Below, one piece after another: positions 23,198-33,565 of a DNA stretch of 64,000 nucleotides. The notes beneath the pieces were generated by a model, which saw only the letters and a list, made by a program, of their open reading frames with translations, had not been told where the DNA came from and ran no database searches. The position numbers and the translations under genes are program-made. The stretch covers positions 6,280,501 to 6,344,500 of the forward strand of contig OY986439.1 of assembly GCA_963920525.1 (NCBI GenBank), written 5' to 3'. Source of the DNA: Dichetophora obliterata. Lineage: Eukaryota; Arthropoda; Insecta; Diptera; Sciomyzidae. Numbering within the stretch: the stretch's first letter is position 1; each line of letters begins with the position of its first letter.

Positions 23198-25354
23198 ATG
23201 CAGTGTTCAATTGGCAAATTGGAAAAAGTAAAATGTGAAGCAATAAATAACAATCTTTTTGATACTTTAAGTGATGATGACAAAAAAGTTATATCTTTAA
23301 GATCAAAATGTGCAAACTTAATAAGTATTTGTGAAAAGCATTATAAACTATATTTTATAAATTTTTTCCATTTGTACGGAAGAGTTTGCTGTAACATTTT
23401 TAATGTGCATAAGAAAACTGTCAAAAGAGGACTAAATGAAATAAAATATAAAACCGTTATTGACTATCCAGCTTTTAAGTTAATTCCGGGAAAATCACTT
23501 TGCAAAACGTGTATGAAATATCTATCTTACGAAATAAATATTAAAACAGAAGATAACGGATACCAGTCTCTGGAGGACAATATTAAATCCATAAATAGAG
23601 CATGCAATGTTTTAGGTTTATCTCCAATCAATTTATCGAAATTGCCGTTAACTAGAAGATCAAATGCTGTTTTAAATAAAGCAAAAGAATTTAGTAATAT
23701 AATTAAATCTAAACTTCTTGACTCAAACCAAAATGAATCCAACTCTAATAACATATCCGCAAAAAATAATGTTTCCACTTTTGAATCTGATGAATATCAA
23801 AATTTAATTAAAAACTTAAAAAATAAATTTACACACGAACTTCGAGCTGATCAAAAAATACAAATTTTAAGTCTGTTACCACAATCATGGTCTGTTTCAA
23901 GGATTTGTGAAGAGTTTGGTGTTACAAAATTTTTAGTGAAAAAAGTTAAAGAATTGGTAGCAGTACATGGGGTTCTGCCTGATATCACTACCAAAAAACA
24001 TGGACCTTCAATTGATCTCCAAATTATAAATAAAGTGTATCAATTTTATGAAAATGATGAGTACAGTAGAGTTTATCCTGGAAGAAAAGATTTTGTGTCA
24101 TTAAAAGACTTGAATGGTAAAAAAATTTTTAAACAAAAACGATTAGTATTATGTAATTTAAAAGAATTATATCTAAGTTTTAAAAAAGAAAACCCTTCAG
24201 ACAAAATTGGATTTTCAAAATTCTCTGAATTGCGACCAAAGTGGTGTATTCTCGCGGGTGCTAGTGGTACTCACACGGTTTGTGTATGTGTTTTGCATCA
24301 AAATATGAAATTAATGCTGGACACGTTGAAATTAAATATTGGCTTGTCCGAAGTATTTAACAAAATTGTTTGTGATATGAACAATGAAAATTGTATGTTT
24401 AACTTTTGCAATAAATGTCCAGGTCCAAATTATTTTATAAAAAACATTGAGGAAAAATGCGAAATTGAAGAATTTTCATATAGCCAGTGGATAACTACAG
24501 ACCGAGCTGCTTTAGTTAATATAACTAAATCAAATTTTGAATTTTATGAAACTTTTTGTGAAAATTTAACTAAATTAAAAAAACACCATTTCATTTCCAA
24601 GCAACAGTCATCATACCTTTCTGAAATAAAACAATCTTTAAATAGTCAAGAGTGCATTGTTTTAGGAGATTTTGCTGAAAATTTTACGTTCGTAGTACAA
24701 GATGAAATTCAAAGTTATCATTGGGTTAATACCCAAGCAACATTACATCCATACACAATATATTTTAAAATGAACGATTCGGAACAACTGCAAATTAAGA
24801 GTATGTGCATCATAAGTGATCACTTAAAGCACAATGCAAATACTGTTTACGTGTTTCAATGCCAATTAATTAAGTATTTGAAAGCTCTTTTGCCAAATCT
24901 CAAAAAAATACACTACTTTTCGGACGGCGCTGGAAGCCAATATAAAAATTTTAAAAATTTAGTTAATTTATGTTTGCATAAGCAAGATTTTGGAATATCG
25001 GCGGAGTGGAATTTTTTTGCAACTTCCCACGGAAAAAGCCCATGTGATGGAGTAGGTGGAACTGTAAAACGTCTTGTGCATAAAGCGAGTTTGCAAAGAA
25101 CAACGCGCGATCACATTCTCACTCCACAAACAATGTACCAGTTTTGCAATCAAAACATTCCAGGAATCAAATTTATTTATGTGGATTCAGAAAAACTTAA
25201 AGAAAAGGAAGATGAATTGAATGCACGTTACATAAATGCGAAACGATGTCCAGAAATTCGTCAACATCACAAATTTGTCCCAATAAGCGAAACAACAGTA
25301 GAATACAGAACGATATCTAAATCGGCGTTTTCGAAAACATTTAAAATTGTATAG
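23198..25354 (+). CDS. Probable DDE/D transposase of the long-TIR transposon
   Basis: Intact 718-codon ORF with no introns, filling the unique part of the element. Seen: an N-terminal Cys/His cluster (C45, H48, C64, C65, H71, then LIPGKSLCKTC with C102 and C105) that looks zinc-binding; a helix-turn-helix-like stretch at about 218-252 (QKIQILSLLPQSWSVSRICE); a second Cys cluster at 392-407 (NCMFNFCNKCPGPN); and in the C-terminal half three conserved-looking acidic motifs, LGDFAENF (D491), YFSDGAGSQYKNF (D576) and SPCDGVGGTVKR (D617, with E603 as an alternative). The spacing suits an RNase H-fold DDE/D catalytic core. I recall similar DGA-SQ-KN and CDG-GGT-KR motifs in many uncharacterised insect and cnidarian proteins, but cannot name the superfamily. 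Transposase function is inferred from the TIR context plus these motifs. MULE-like and Kolobok-like are the first alternatives to test. Confidence 0.75.
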   Translation: MQCSIGKLEKVKCEAINNNLFDTLSDDDKKVISLRSKCANLISICEKHYKLYFINFFHLYGRVCCNIFNVHKKTVKRGLNEIKYKTVIDYPAFKLIPGKSLCKTCMKYLSYEINIKTEDNGYQSLEDNIKSINRACNVLGLSPINLSKLPLTRRSNAVLNKAKEFSNIIKSKLLDSNQNESNSNNISAKNNVSTFESDEYQNLIKNLKNKFTHELRADQKIQILSLLPQSWSVSRICEEFGVTKFLVKKVKELVAVHGVLPDITTKKHGPSIDLQIINKVYQFYENDEYSRVYPGRKDFVSLKDLNGKKIFKQKRLVLCNLKELYLSFKKENPSDKIGFSKFSELRPKWCILAGASGTHTVCVCVLHQNMKLMLDTLKLNIGLSEVFNKIVCDMNNENCMFNFCNKCPGPNYFIKNIEEKCEIEEFSYSQWITTDRAALVNITKSNFEFYETFCENLTKLKKHHFISKQQSSYLSEIKQSLNSQECIVLGDFAENFTFVVQDEIQSYHWVNTQATLHPYTIYFKMNDSEQLQIKSMCIISDHLKHNANTVYVFQCQLIKYLKALLPNLKKIHYFSDGAGSQYKNFKNLVNLCLHKQDFGISAEWNFFATSHGKSPCDGVGGTVKRLVHKASLQRTTRDHILTPQTMYQFCNQNIPGIKFIYVDSEKLKEKEDELNARYINAKRCPEIRQHHKFVPISETTVEYRTISKSAFSKTFKIV

Positions 25355-25477
25355 CATTCCATAAAGCATTCACTTATTTTCCCAATATGTTTACTTTCTT
25401 GATATTTAATTGTATTTAATTATGATTTATAAGTAATGAAATCGTAATTTAAATAAAAAAATATTGTTTTTGTATAA

Positions 25478-26157
25478 AAAAATGGTGAAATTTAAAAATC
25501 TATACCGTAGAAACTATTAAAGTCTCCATGATGAAACTAATAGGTATTACTAAACTCAGTTAAATACATCATCTGCCAAATTTTCAAATTTTTAAATGCA
25601 TGCGAAAAGGAAGATACAGGGTGTTAAAAAGTGCTTTTTCCGTTGTTCGACTCAACTTTGAGAGCAAATAAAACTAATTTAGAACCACAAAAATGCAAAA
25701 ATCTTTACATATTCTAAACAAACTTAAACAGAACCTTGAAGTTGTAAAAAAAGTTTTTTTATTTTTGAATCACCTTTCTAAAAAATCAGGGTTGAAAACT
25801 ATAAAATTGATGAAAACAAAATCTATGTTCAATAGAGCTGTTTGGCAAAACTGTCACATTTTTGAAAAAGTTTGGATACACATGTAAAAATATTATATTT
25901 TTATATTAAAATAAAAAAAGTAGAAAGATTTTATCTCTATTCGTTTCCAAGAAATAAATCATCAAAAATGTGCATCTTTTTAATTTTTTTCATCATTTTT
26001 TCATTTTTGAACCCCCCTAACTTGCAAAATAAATTAGCAAAGAAATAAAAAATGCCATTTCCAGTATCTACAGACCCAACTAAATTTTTGATAATTTTTT
26101 CAGAATTTTTAAAAATGGTCGAGCACACCGATTTGCCGCTTTGTTTTGTTTTCACCC
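25478..26157 (-). repeat. Right 680-bp terminal inverted repeat
   Basis: Inner edge AAAAATGGTG, outer edge TTTTCACCC followed by TATT. Reverse complement of the left arm and exactly the same length. Confidence 0.93.
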
Positions 26158-26215
26158 TATTATAATTTTTTTTTCTATTTTGTTTTATTATCATAAATAT
26201 ATTAATTTCTTTATG

Positions 26216-26420
26216 AGTATAAAACCTTTAAAGTCGGCGCTAATATAATCAGACTCTTATAAAATTAACGCTCCGGCTTTAAAGGTTTTATATCAGTGTC
26301 GGGCAGCTTTGCACACCTATACTTTCTCATCTTGAGTATGTATTAATAAGCGCTTTAAAGCTCACACTGAAAACAAAGTAGTGCTAAAGCGCTTTTTGCC
26401 GAAATTTTACTAGGCATTAT
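26216..26420. repeat. Palindromic repeat rich in TTTAAAG and AAGCGCTTT
   Basis: AAAACCTTTAAAGTCGGCGC at 26221 mirrors GCTCCGGCTTTAAAGGTTTT at 26270. AAGCGCTTTAAAGC and TAAAGCGCTTT flank 26350-26396. Likely a small foldback element. Confidence 0.65.
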
Positions 26421-26824
26421 GGGATATTCTTTTTGCTCGGATTTGTATTGCGAAAATAAATTAAAAAGTAGTGGACGGAATGTCAAAAGGAAACAGACCG
26501 ACAGACGGATAATGTGAAATACAGATCAGCAGACGGAAATGTAAAAAGGGCTGCTAGTAGTAAAAAACAAATATGTTTTTTATTGTGCTTATGTTGCTTA
26601 TTGTGTTTTGCCAAGGCTAAACTGACACCGTAAGATGCTTTCATTATACATATTTGGAACTGATCACTATATGATATCATATGTGGACATGCCGCTTTTA
26701 AATGAATAATTAATTTCTCCATCGCATGCCCCACAATTACCTTATATTGGCCATGCAAATTATCGTAATGCCTTGTTATGCATAATTTTTAATTTTACCT
26801 CTTTGTTGCCGCGCCACGCGTTTT

Positions 26825-27313
26825 TTACGTTATGAAATAACAAATTACCTTAGGCGAAGGGAGCACGGTGGTAAAGCCTTGCACCCAATCAATTCCGGCT
26901 GTCTGATTTTCAATCCACTTATCAGGTATTTTAATGTTATTTAATGTGGAGTATTCAAAGGCAAACTTCTTTGCCATGTTATAAGTAAATCCGTGATGAA
27001 GATTGGAACAAGTCTTAAAGTACTGCGATATATCTTTTTCCTGATACTTCGAAAAAATTTGTTGAGAAGTGTGTTTTGATGAATACAGAAACGTTTCACT
27101 ATCTGATGATTGTCCCGAATCATCAACAACAATATTGCGTTATTGATCTTTGAGCCTTTTTAATCTATCCCGCAAAGTTGTACGGCTTAAGCCATGCTCT
27201 CGCGCAGACTGACTGATGCTAAATTTCTTACTCAAAACATCTTTTATGGCGAGTTTTACTAAATTTTCATCAATTTTGGAGAGGTCTGATTTGGGTTTGT
27301 AGTAACGAACCAT
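26825..27313 (-). pseudogene. pogo/CENP-B-type transposase remnant (HTH_psq plus second HTH)
   Basis: From the ATG at 27313 the frame encodes a psq-type helix-turn-helix (KLAIKDVLSKKFSISQSARE, then HGLSRTTLRDRLKRL). A TAA at 27142-27140 interrupts it. The same frame then continues to 26825 through a segment typical of the second, CENP-B-like DNA-binding half (NMAKKFAFEY, then IKIPDKWIENQTAGIDWVQG). AAG|GTAATT at 26849/26848 would be a good splice donor. No DDE core follows. One stop in an otherwise open frame means a young pseudogene, or a domesticated gene fragment if the stop is an assembly error. Confidence 0.8.
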
Positions 27314-28571
27314 TTTTCATTTCGAACAGGTTTTCCATTTATTTCTAGATAAATGGCTACCGAAACTATCCCTAGGGGTCCATACGCCGGCGAACCTGCC
27401 CCTTATGCACTTCAGCGTATGTGCCCCATGAGCAGTCACTCTTGTGTAGTCACTATTTTTTTTAATTTTTTCTATAAAACTTATTGAAACTATATGTGAT
27501 TGTATTCACTAAAATTACCGTTACAATCTCGCGAATTTTCAACTTCCCAACACAACCACTTAAATTATTCAAAATGAATGAACTTACATAAAAATGTTTC
27601 TGCAGCACACCAAAAAATATAAAAACGCACTTTATCGCGATCACTTACGGTGTTGAAATGTCATTTTCATAGGGATGGAATTTTATATAGATGCTTGTTT
27701 CGATTTTAAAGCGTTACCAATTTTGGAAAAAAGTTGGGATGGCGTATGTTCCCCCATGGCGAATGATCGCCCTTCTACCCTACACAGTTTTAAAGCACGC
27801 AATGTTTCTTTTCGAAACTCGCCTTAGATAACATATTGTTTTTTGCCCTAAAAAGTGCAAACACTTAGGTCATTTGTAAAACAGTAAAAAATCAGGCATC
27901 TTTGTCTATGCAAACTCTTTTAAAAAACTGTCAAGACTGTCACAGACTCGACGATGAAGCGAACCTTTTGGTTAAATTGTTTGCACAAAATTCCAAAATT
28001 TTCGAACGAGAAAAGTAAAAAGGGTCCTCGCAAATACACAAAGCCCGCTGTTCTAATAGTATTCCACCAACTGTGCTTAAAGAGTGTGCTTCTACTTTGG
28101 TTGGGCCTTGCACAACCCTTTCAACATTATCTACAGGTCAGCAGAAGTATTTTCATCTTATTAGAAGGCCTCAAATGTCCAACCGATAGCAATAAAGGAC
28201 AAAGCCATGAACCCTTCAAATAACCCCTCAAAATTTCCAAAGTTATGTCTATCATTGACTTGCTATACAACCGTATTTATTCTTTTGCGGAGAACAGCAG
28301 CTTTTGTTATTCCTTAAAAGGACTTTGATTGATCTTTTTATAGTCAATTGTGTTGTGAAAACTGGACCTACAAGTCTTAACAAGTTCCTTGATTTATTAA
28401 TTTAATTAATCACCATTCAACTAACCAGCACCCGTCTTCCGAATCAACACAATGCCTAAAAAAAAGCCTTGGTTTAGTCTAAAAAACACCAAATCCCCGT
28501 ATCCTCTTTTAGTTGAATCTGAACCATTTAAAAAGGTTTTTTGTTACCCGTTCGCTAATTTATCTACATAT
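27314..28571. other. No gene seen
   Basis: Probable non-coding remains of the pogo-like element at its left (27340-27790, with CCATACGCC and GGCGTATG echoes) and AT-rich sequence. An 87-codon ORF at 28452 runs into the foldback and is not a gene. Confidence 0.5.
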
Positions 28572-28579
28572 ATGAGCAG

Positions 28580-29178
28580 TAGGGCGGGTCGATTTAAAAA
28601 TCGCCCATTGCTCAGTGAAAATCGTGTTCTAGGAATCAAAATAAGAAACTTTGTCCGAGGAACTATACCTCTAAAACGAATTCTAATGCCCCAACTTTTG
28701 ACTTTTGTCCCGTAGGGTCAAATTTTCAAAAATCCCTCTTTGACTCATTTAGAGTGCCCCAATCGAGTCCAAATGTATGACCGACGCCCACTAACTTTGG
28801 AGGGCCGATCCACCCATGCCAGTGGCGACCCCATTTCGCTGATTTTTTCATGTAAAGTGCCAAAAATGGTGATTTTTTGAAATGTTTGTATGGGGAACCC
28901 CCAGGGGGCTCTAGGGGTGTGCCACTGGCATGGGTGGATCAGCCCTCCAAAGTAAGTGGGGGTCGGTCATACATTTGAACTCGGTTGGGGCACTCTAAAT
29001 GGGTCAAAGAGGGATTTTTCAAAATTTGACCCTACGGGGCAAAAGTCAAAAGTTGGGGCATTAGAATTCGTTTTAGAGGTATAGTTCCTCGGGCAAAGTT
29101 TCTTATTTTGATCCCTAGAATACGATTTTCACTGAGCAATGGGCGATTTTTTTGCCTCCCACAAATCGACCCGGCCTA
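28580..29178. mobile_element. 599-bp foldback element, exact 8-bp target duplication
   Basis: Ends TAGGGCGGGTCGATTT and, reverse-complemented, TAGGCCGGGTCGATTT. ATGAGCAG is repeated exactly outside (28572-28579, 29179-29186). The arms pair for about 250 bp each, around a loop near 28850-28900. TAGGG ends with an 8-bp duplication suggest a hAT-type MITE. A second, truncated copy lies at 61598-61987. Confidence 0.9.
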
Positions 29179-29186
29179 ATGAGCAG

Positions 29187-29505
29187 TATATTGCTAAATG
29201 CAAGTCGAAATTTTGTCCAGTGTGAATCTTTTAAAATATTAGTCTGAATTCAGTAAATTTGGTATTGATTGAAAGGTTTCTTAAAGCATTGGTAATCAAG
29301 AATTTTAAAAGTAAAGTTTTATATCGAAACAAATACTATATTTGTGCAATTATAATTTTTAGACACTCGAACTTAATCAACCTACTTATACAAAAACAAG
29401 CTAGTTTTTGTTTTTTTAGTTAGTTTTTTTGTTTAATATTTTTATTATAAAAATTACCTTTCCTTTTATGATACTAATTTGTGTTTTATTTTTCTTTCCT
29501 AACAG
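29187..29505. other. Intronic or upstream sequence before coding exon 1
   Basis: AT-rich, ending in the pyrimidine tract and CAG acceptor at 29505. No other feature. Confidence 0.6.
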
Positions 29506-29620
29506 ATGTCATTAAAAAAGAAGGATCCATCATTGCGCGTTGCCGCAAATGACCCACATTTGGTGAGCTTGGGTGGCGGAAGACTGAGCACAGCGGTGAC
29601 CATACATTACATACCCATCG
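29506..29620 (+). CDS. PHLDB/LL5-like FHA protein, coding exon 1
   Basis: First visible coding exon of the host gene. A pyrimidine-rich acceptor ending in CAG lies directly before the ATG at 29506, and the donor GTAAGC follows 29620, so a 5' noncoding exon must lie upstream. It encodes 38 codons plus one base (phase 1). The residues start MSLKKKDPSLRVAAND and run into the first strands of an FHA domain (TIHYIPIG), completed by exon 2. FHA domains bind phosphothreonine peptides. In the PHLDB/LL5 family the order is FHA, long low-complexity linker, coiled coils, then a C-terminal PH domain that binds phosphoinositides at the cell cortex. The first three are seen here. The PH domain is not in the window. 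Family assignment rests on domain order and FHA sequence read by eye. Confidence 0.85.
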
Positions 29621-30388
29621 GTAAGCACGAAGCACTTGCGCATTGATATACATATATGCTCTTAAAAAAATAACTTAATTTGAGAATTTTTGATAACAAC
29701 CTTTCCTACACAAAAGCTGAAATAAAGAATGACTTTACTAGCTACAGAGAGACAAACAATTTGTGCCGAGATACTTTGAACATGATCCCAAGGTCATGTG
29801 TAAACTGATAAAATAGAGCTCTCGAGTAAATGCTATTAGTACTTCTTTACTTATGTTGGCGTTTTTTTCAAAACATATTTGTTGACAAAAAAAAAATTAT
29901 ATCCAAAAGATAAGCCGCCAAACCGTTGCTTTTTTTCAGTAACATATGGTGATGATGAGTTTTGTATTCGAGCAACGTCAAACAGTTGTTAGTTATTCCT
30001 GCAATAAGTTTGCTTTATAATTTTTGCGATCTTTGTCGTTTTCTATTTTGATTTTTTGTGAAGCAATTTTTTCTTAGAAAATAACCTCAATCAACTCGCT
30101 ATGACTTCATTCTCCGTCTGTGTGTTGCGGAGGAAAGTATCATTTAATCAAATCTTTTGCTGAAATTTTGTCAACAAGTCAGTTTTGATTCATATGCCGT
30201 GATAGACATTTTTGTTTAATCGACAAAGTTTCAGTGTCTCAAAGTAAGCATTAATAAATATCTTATCTTGAAAGTAATGACTCGAACTAACTCACTCTTC
30301 AAACCAAAGAAATAAATTAATATGAATTTATGAATATTTATAATTTTATTTTTACAAATGTTTTAATGCTTCATTAATTTCCTTGCAG
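29621..30388 (+). other. Intron 1 of the PHLDB-like gene
   Basis: GTAAGC at 29621 to CCTTGCAG at 30388. No repeat recognised. Confidence 0.8.
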
Positions 30389-32475
30389 GTGATACAACCA
30401 TCGGCTGTTCGACTACATGCAGCATCTCACTGAATGGCACCGGAGTGCGACCCACACACTGCACCATCTATCGCAGTGAAGAGAACGAGGTGACAATTGT
30501 ACCGGAGCACGATGCACGCATACTCATCGATGGCACGAAAGTTACACAGGAAACAAACCTCACACAGGGTGCCATGATCACAATCGGTAACTCGAACTAT
30601 TTGCGTTTCAACAATCCAGCCGAAGCACAAATGATGCGCTCAGCCATGGGTTCAAACGAACGAATCTCAATGCCACAAATTGATTTTACGCAAGAACCAT
30701 CCCAGCAACGTAACTCCTCCAAAAGCAGTGGTGGTGGTCGTTCCAGCAACGGCTCTTCTTCTGGCAGCAACGATTTGCTACGTCAATCCATTGATATAGA
30801 GACATTCTATGAAACAAAAATAAATCCACAAATCAGCCATCACGATCAACCATGTGCTGTTGATGTCGTCGGTGGCAAGAGTGGCAATTACAATAATCTG
30901 ATGCCCATTGACATCAATGGCTTGCAGTGTCCCAAAGTATTCACCGCCGATTTGGTAACTGTTAGCATGCCTGCTAAAGATGTGTTAGGCCAAAAATATG
31001 CCAACTTTGCGCGCAACTTGGCGGAAAATCATCGTAATATCGATAAGAATGTCAATAATGCGTTACGAAATAATCAAATGTCCAATTTAAAGACTTCCTC
31101 CTCCTCCGGCAGCAGTACAGCTGGTGGAAGTGCAGCTGGTGCTGCACTCAATGGATCATCTACTTATGTAAACATTCCCAGTACTAGCAACTATATACAG
31201 AATCCTTCTAGCGGTAGCACTGAATACCTTACAAAGGTCAACAATGTCAATCATCCACTGCGTGCCGGCAACGGCAACAACACCAACGCCTACGATCGCT
31301 ACCCCAAACCGGGTACTTATGGTGGTCTACAAATCTATCCCATGAATGGCGTCAATACGGAGATCAACAATTGCTCCAACAACTCGTCACCACATCATCA
31401 AAAGACCAGCAACTGTGTGGTTGCCTCACCACCTAGTCATCATCAGCAACAGCGCAATCAGTCGAATTTAACCAGCTCCGAGCAAGAGCGACTTGAAGAT
31501 ATGCTGAAGATTTGCACCGAATACGCAGATCGTCAACACCAGAATCACAGCCAAAGCAATAGCATCACATCATCGCCCATAGTACAAAATCGCATAAAGA
31601 CTAATGGTTCACTGCCACGTGACAAAAAATCGCCTTTTCACCAGCACCAACACCAACACGATTTAAGCTCTAGCTCCTGTACGCAGCTGCACCAAGCGTT
31701 CTCAAGCAGCAGTAGCAGTCTTACAGCTACTGGTCAGGTAAAACCGCTAAATACCTCCTCCTCCTCCGGCTATGAAAACGTCCGTTTGGTGGGTCAAAAC
31801 CGTGTAGAAATCAATGGCCAAATACTGCACCACGGATCCACTGCTTCGCCAAAAACCGGCTACGAGAACATTGGTAAATATGTGCCACAAAGTCCGCGCA
31901 CAAAAATACGCACCACATGCATGTCACCCAAAAAACACTCGGAGCACGCCGCCTTCAGTAGTGCCTTTGGTCAGTCTCACCAGCACCACCAACTCCAACA
32001 ACTGCCACACAAGCCTTCAATGACGAAACAAAGTGAGTACGAGCAGCTTATCAAGACATTCGAGCAGAAACTTGAACTCGAAATGCAGGCCATTGAGGAG
32101 AGCAGTCGCTATAAGCCAGTTCATGCAGCAGCAGCAGCAGCAGCATCTCTAGAGAATTCGCCAGCGCGACGTACTAATAAAAATATTAACAATTTAACCT
32201 TAAACTTACACAATTCCAATTCCCTGCAAAACTCGCCACGCTTAAGCAAGAAGCCTGCACCAGCGCCGCGCACTCTGTCTAATGCTGGCAGCGTCAGCAG
32301 TAGTACCTCGAATTTGCAGCGACTTCAAGCTGTAACAGCAGATCCTGTTGAGGAGTTGGAATGCGGCGATGTTGGCAAGCTGCAGCTTATGCGCCGTGAA
32401 GTTTTAGCGCAAATAGATCGTTTGAAACGTGACATATCCGAGCTGCAAAAGCAAGAGAACGAGGCGTTGCGAGAG
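30389..32475 (+). CDS. PHLDB/LL5-like FHA protein, coding exon 2 (FHA core and low-complexity linker)
   Basis: Large exon, acceptor CCTTGCAG and donor GTAGGT. It joins exon 1 in phase 1 and ends in phase 0. The start completes the FHA fold (GDTTIGCSTTCSISLNG, then RPTHCTIYR, then ITIGNSNYLRFNNP), roughly residues 25-115 of the predicted protein. About 500 residues of Ser-, Asn-, Gln- and His-rich sequence follow, with poly-Ala near 32130. This is typical of fly scaffold proteins. The motif SGYENVRL near 31767 and a related GYENIGKY near 31859 form a short internal repeat and may be tyrosine-based binding sites (inference). The last 35 residues (QLMRREVLAQIDRLKRDI and on) begin a coiled coil that continues into exon 3. 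Without splicing the frame stops at 32485-32487, so the donor is needed. Coding is GC-richer than the flanks. Confidence 0.92.
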
Positions 32476-32776
32476 GTAGGTATTTAATAGACCTCCACAC
32501 GGGTAGTCTTAAATAGAGTTTCGTTTGAAAACGAGTGATTGATATGTTACATTCGTTGCGAACAAATCAAACATAACAGCTCAGCCTAGCATCGCCGGTG
32601 AAACAAATCCAAATTAATCGGAAACCGAATCGAATGAGTGAATGATTCGTAAAATATGAATGCATCATAAATGGCTCGAATTTTACGTGCAAAAGAACAT
32701 AACATTCAGTGCATAAATTGAGGGTGTTAAAATTTAAAAAATCTAATGTCAGAATTTTGAAATGGTTTTTGACACT

Positions 32777-33234
32777 AGGGTTGACCCCATGGTAGAACTA
32801 GTGAAGGTATATGCATTTCAGACTGCTCTCTTTTTCGCATTACCAGAATTGTCAAACTCATGGTAGAACTAGTGAAATTATATGCATTTCAGACTGCTCT
32901 CTTTTTCTCATAGCCAGAATTGTCAAACTCAAGCATTTTGCTATTCTTGCCTATTTTTGCTTTCTTATCGCATTCTCGTCGTTTTCAGATTTTGTATGGG
33001 CTGTCAACTTCGTTTTGACAGTTCCGGCAGTCTGTCTCTCCGAAATGCAACTACCTTCTCTAATTCTACTATGGTCAAACTCAAGCATTTTGCTATTCTT
33101 GCCTATTTTTGCTTTCTTATCGCCTTCTCATTGTTTTCAGATTTTGTATTGGCTGTCAACTTCGTTTTGACAGTTCCGGCAGTCTGTCTCTCCGAAATAC
33201 ATCTACCTTCTCTAATTCTACTATGGTTGACCCT
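32777..33234. mobile_element. Intronic MITE with internal tandem duplications
   Basis: Ends AGGGTTGACC and AGGGTCAACC with inverted similarity for about 30 bp (GGTAGAACTAGTGAAGGT against GTAGAATTAGAGAAGGT). Inside are two 71-bp units (32789, 32860) and two 152-bp units (from about 32922 and 33074) sharing GCATTTTGCTATTCTTGCC. No target duplication found. Confidence 0.7.
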
Positions 33235-33565
33235 GAAGTTTTTTTGTTTTATATCATTGATGCCCAAATGCGCACAAATGTGCAGATAAGCTTTTGTGCT
33301 TTCACACGTATTTAAAGCTCACGCATACAACAAATCACCCCAGTTTGGTCTGGCTTTTCAAGCGGTGAGGACTGCGTCGCTTAGTTCTTTCAATGCACGC
33401 AAAAAAAAATGTGTGGATGAACTATAAAATATGTTCTTAATTAGGACAATAAATATATTTTTCGTGTAGGTTATTTTATTCAAAATGATTTCTGCCAAAT
33501 AATCAAATAAAATATTTTTTACGATGAATGCTTTTAATGAAGCGCAATATTTGCTTTGCTACACA

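Larger units (their letters stand above)
22047..26157 (+). mobile_element. Complete 4.1-kb DNA transposon with 680-bp TIRs, superfamily not assigned
   Basis: Both ends start GGGTGAAAACAAAACAAAGC and are inverted copies for 680 bp each (22047-22726 and 25478-26157). I saw only a few mismatches, for example one in the T run near 22665, so the copies are near-identical and the insertion looks young. The bases TATT lie directly outside both ends, a candidate 4-bp target duplication. Between the arms is a single intact ORF (718 aa) with an AATAAA-like signal after its stop. The arms contain small ORFs of 64 and about 85 codons that occur as mirror images and so are not separate genes. Confidence 0.9.

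Noticed and set aside
26483..26758. 91-codon reverse ORF
   Set aside because: No domain, no splice or TIR context, low-complexity end; looks like chance.
28452..28715. 87-codon ORF starting MPKKKPWF
   Set aside because: Runs from unique DNA across the border of the foldback element, so it cannot be an ancestral gene.
32811..33315. Overlapping ORFs with repeated hydrophobic segments
   Set aside because: Translation of tandem units in an intronic MITE; not spliced to host exons.
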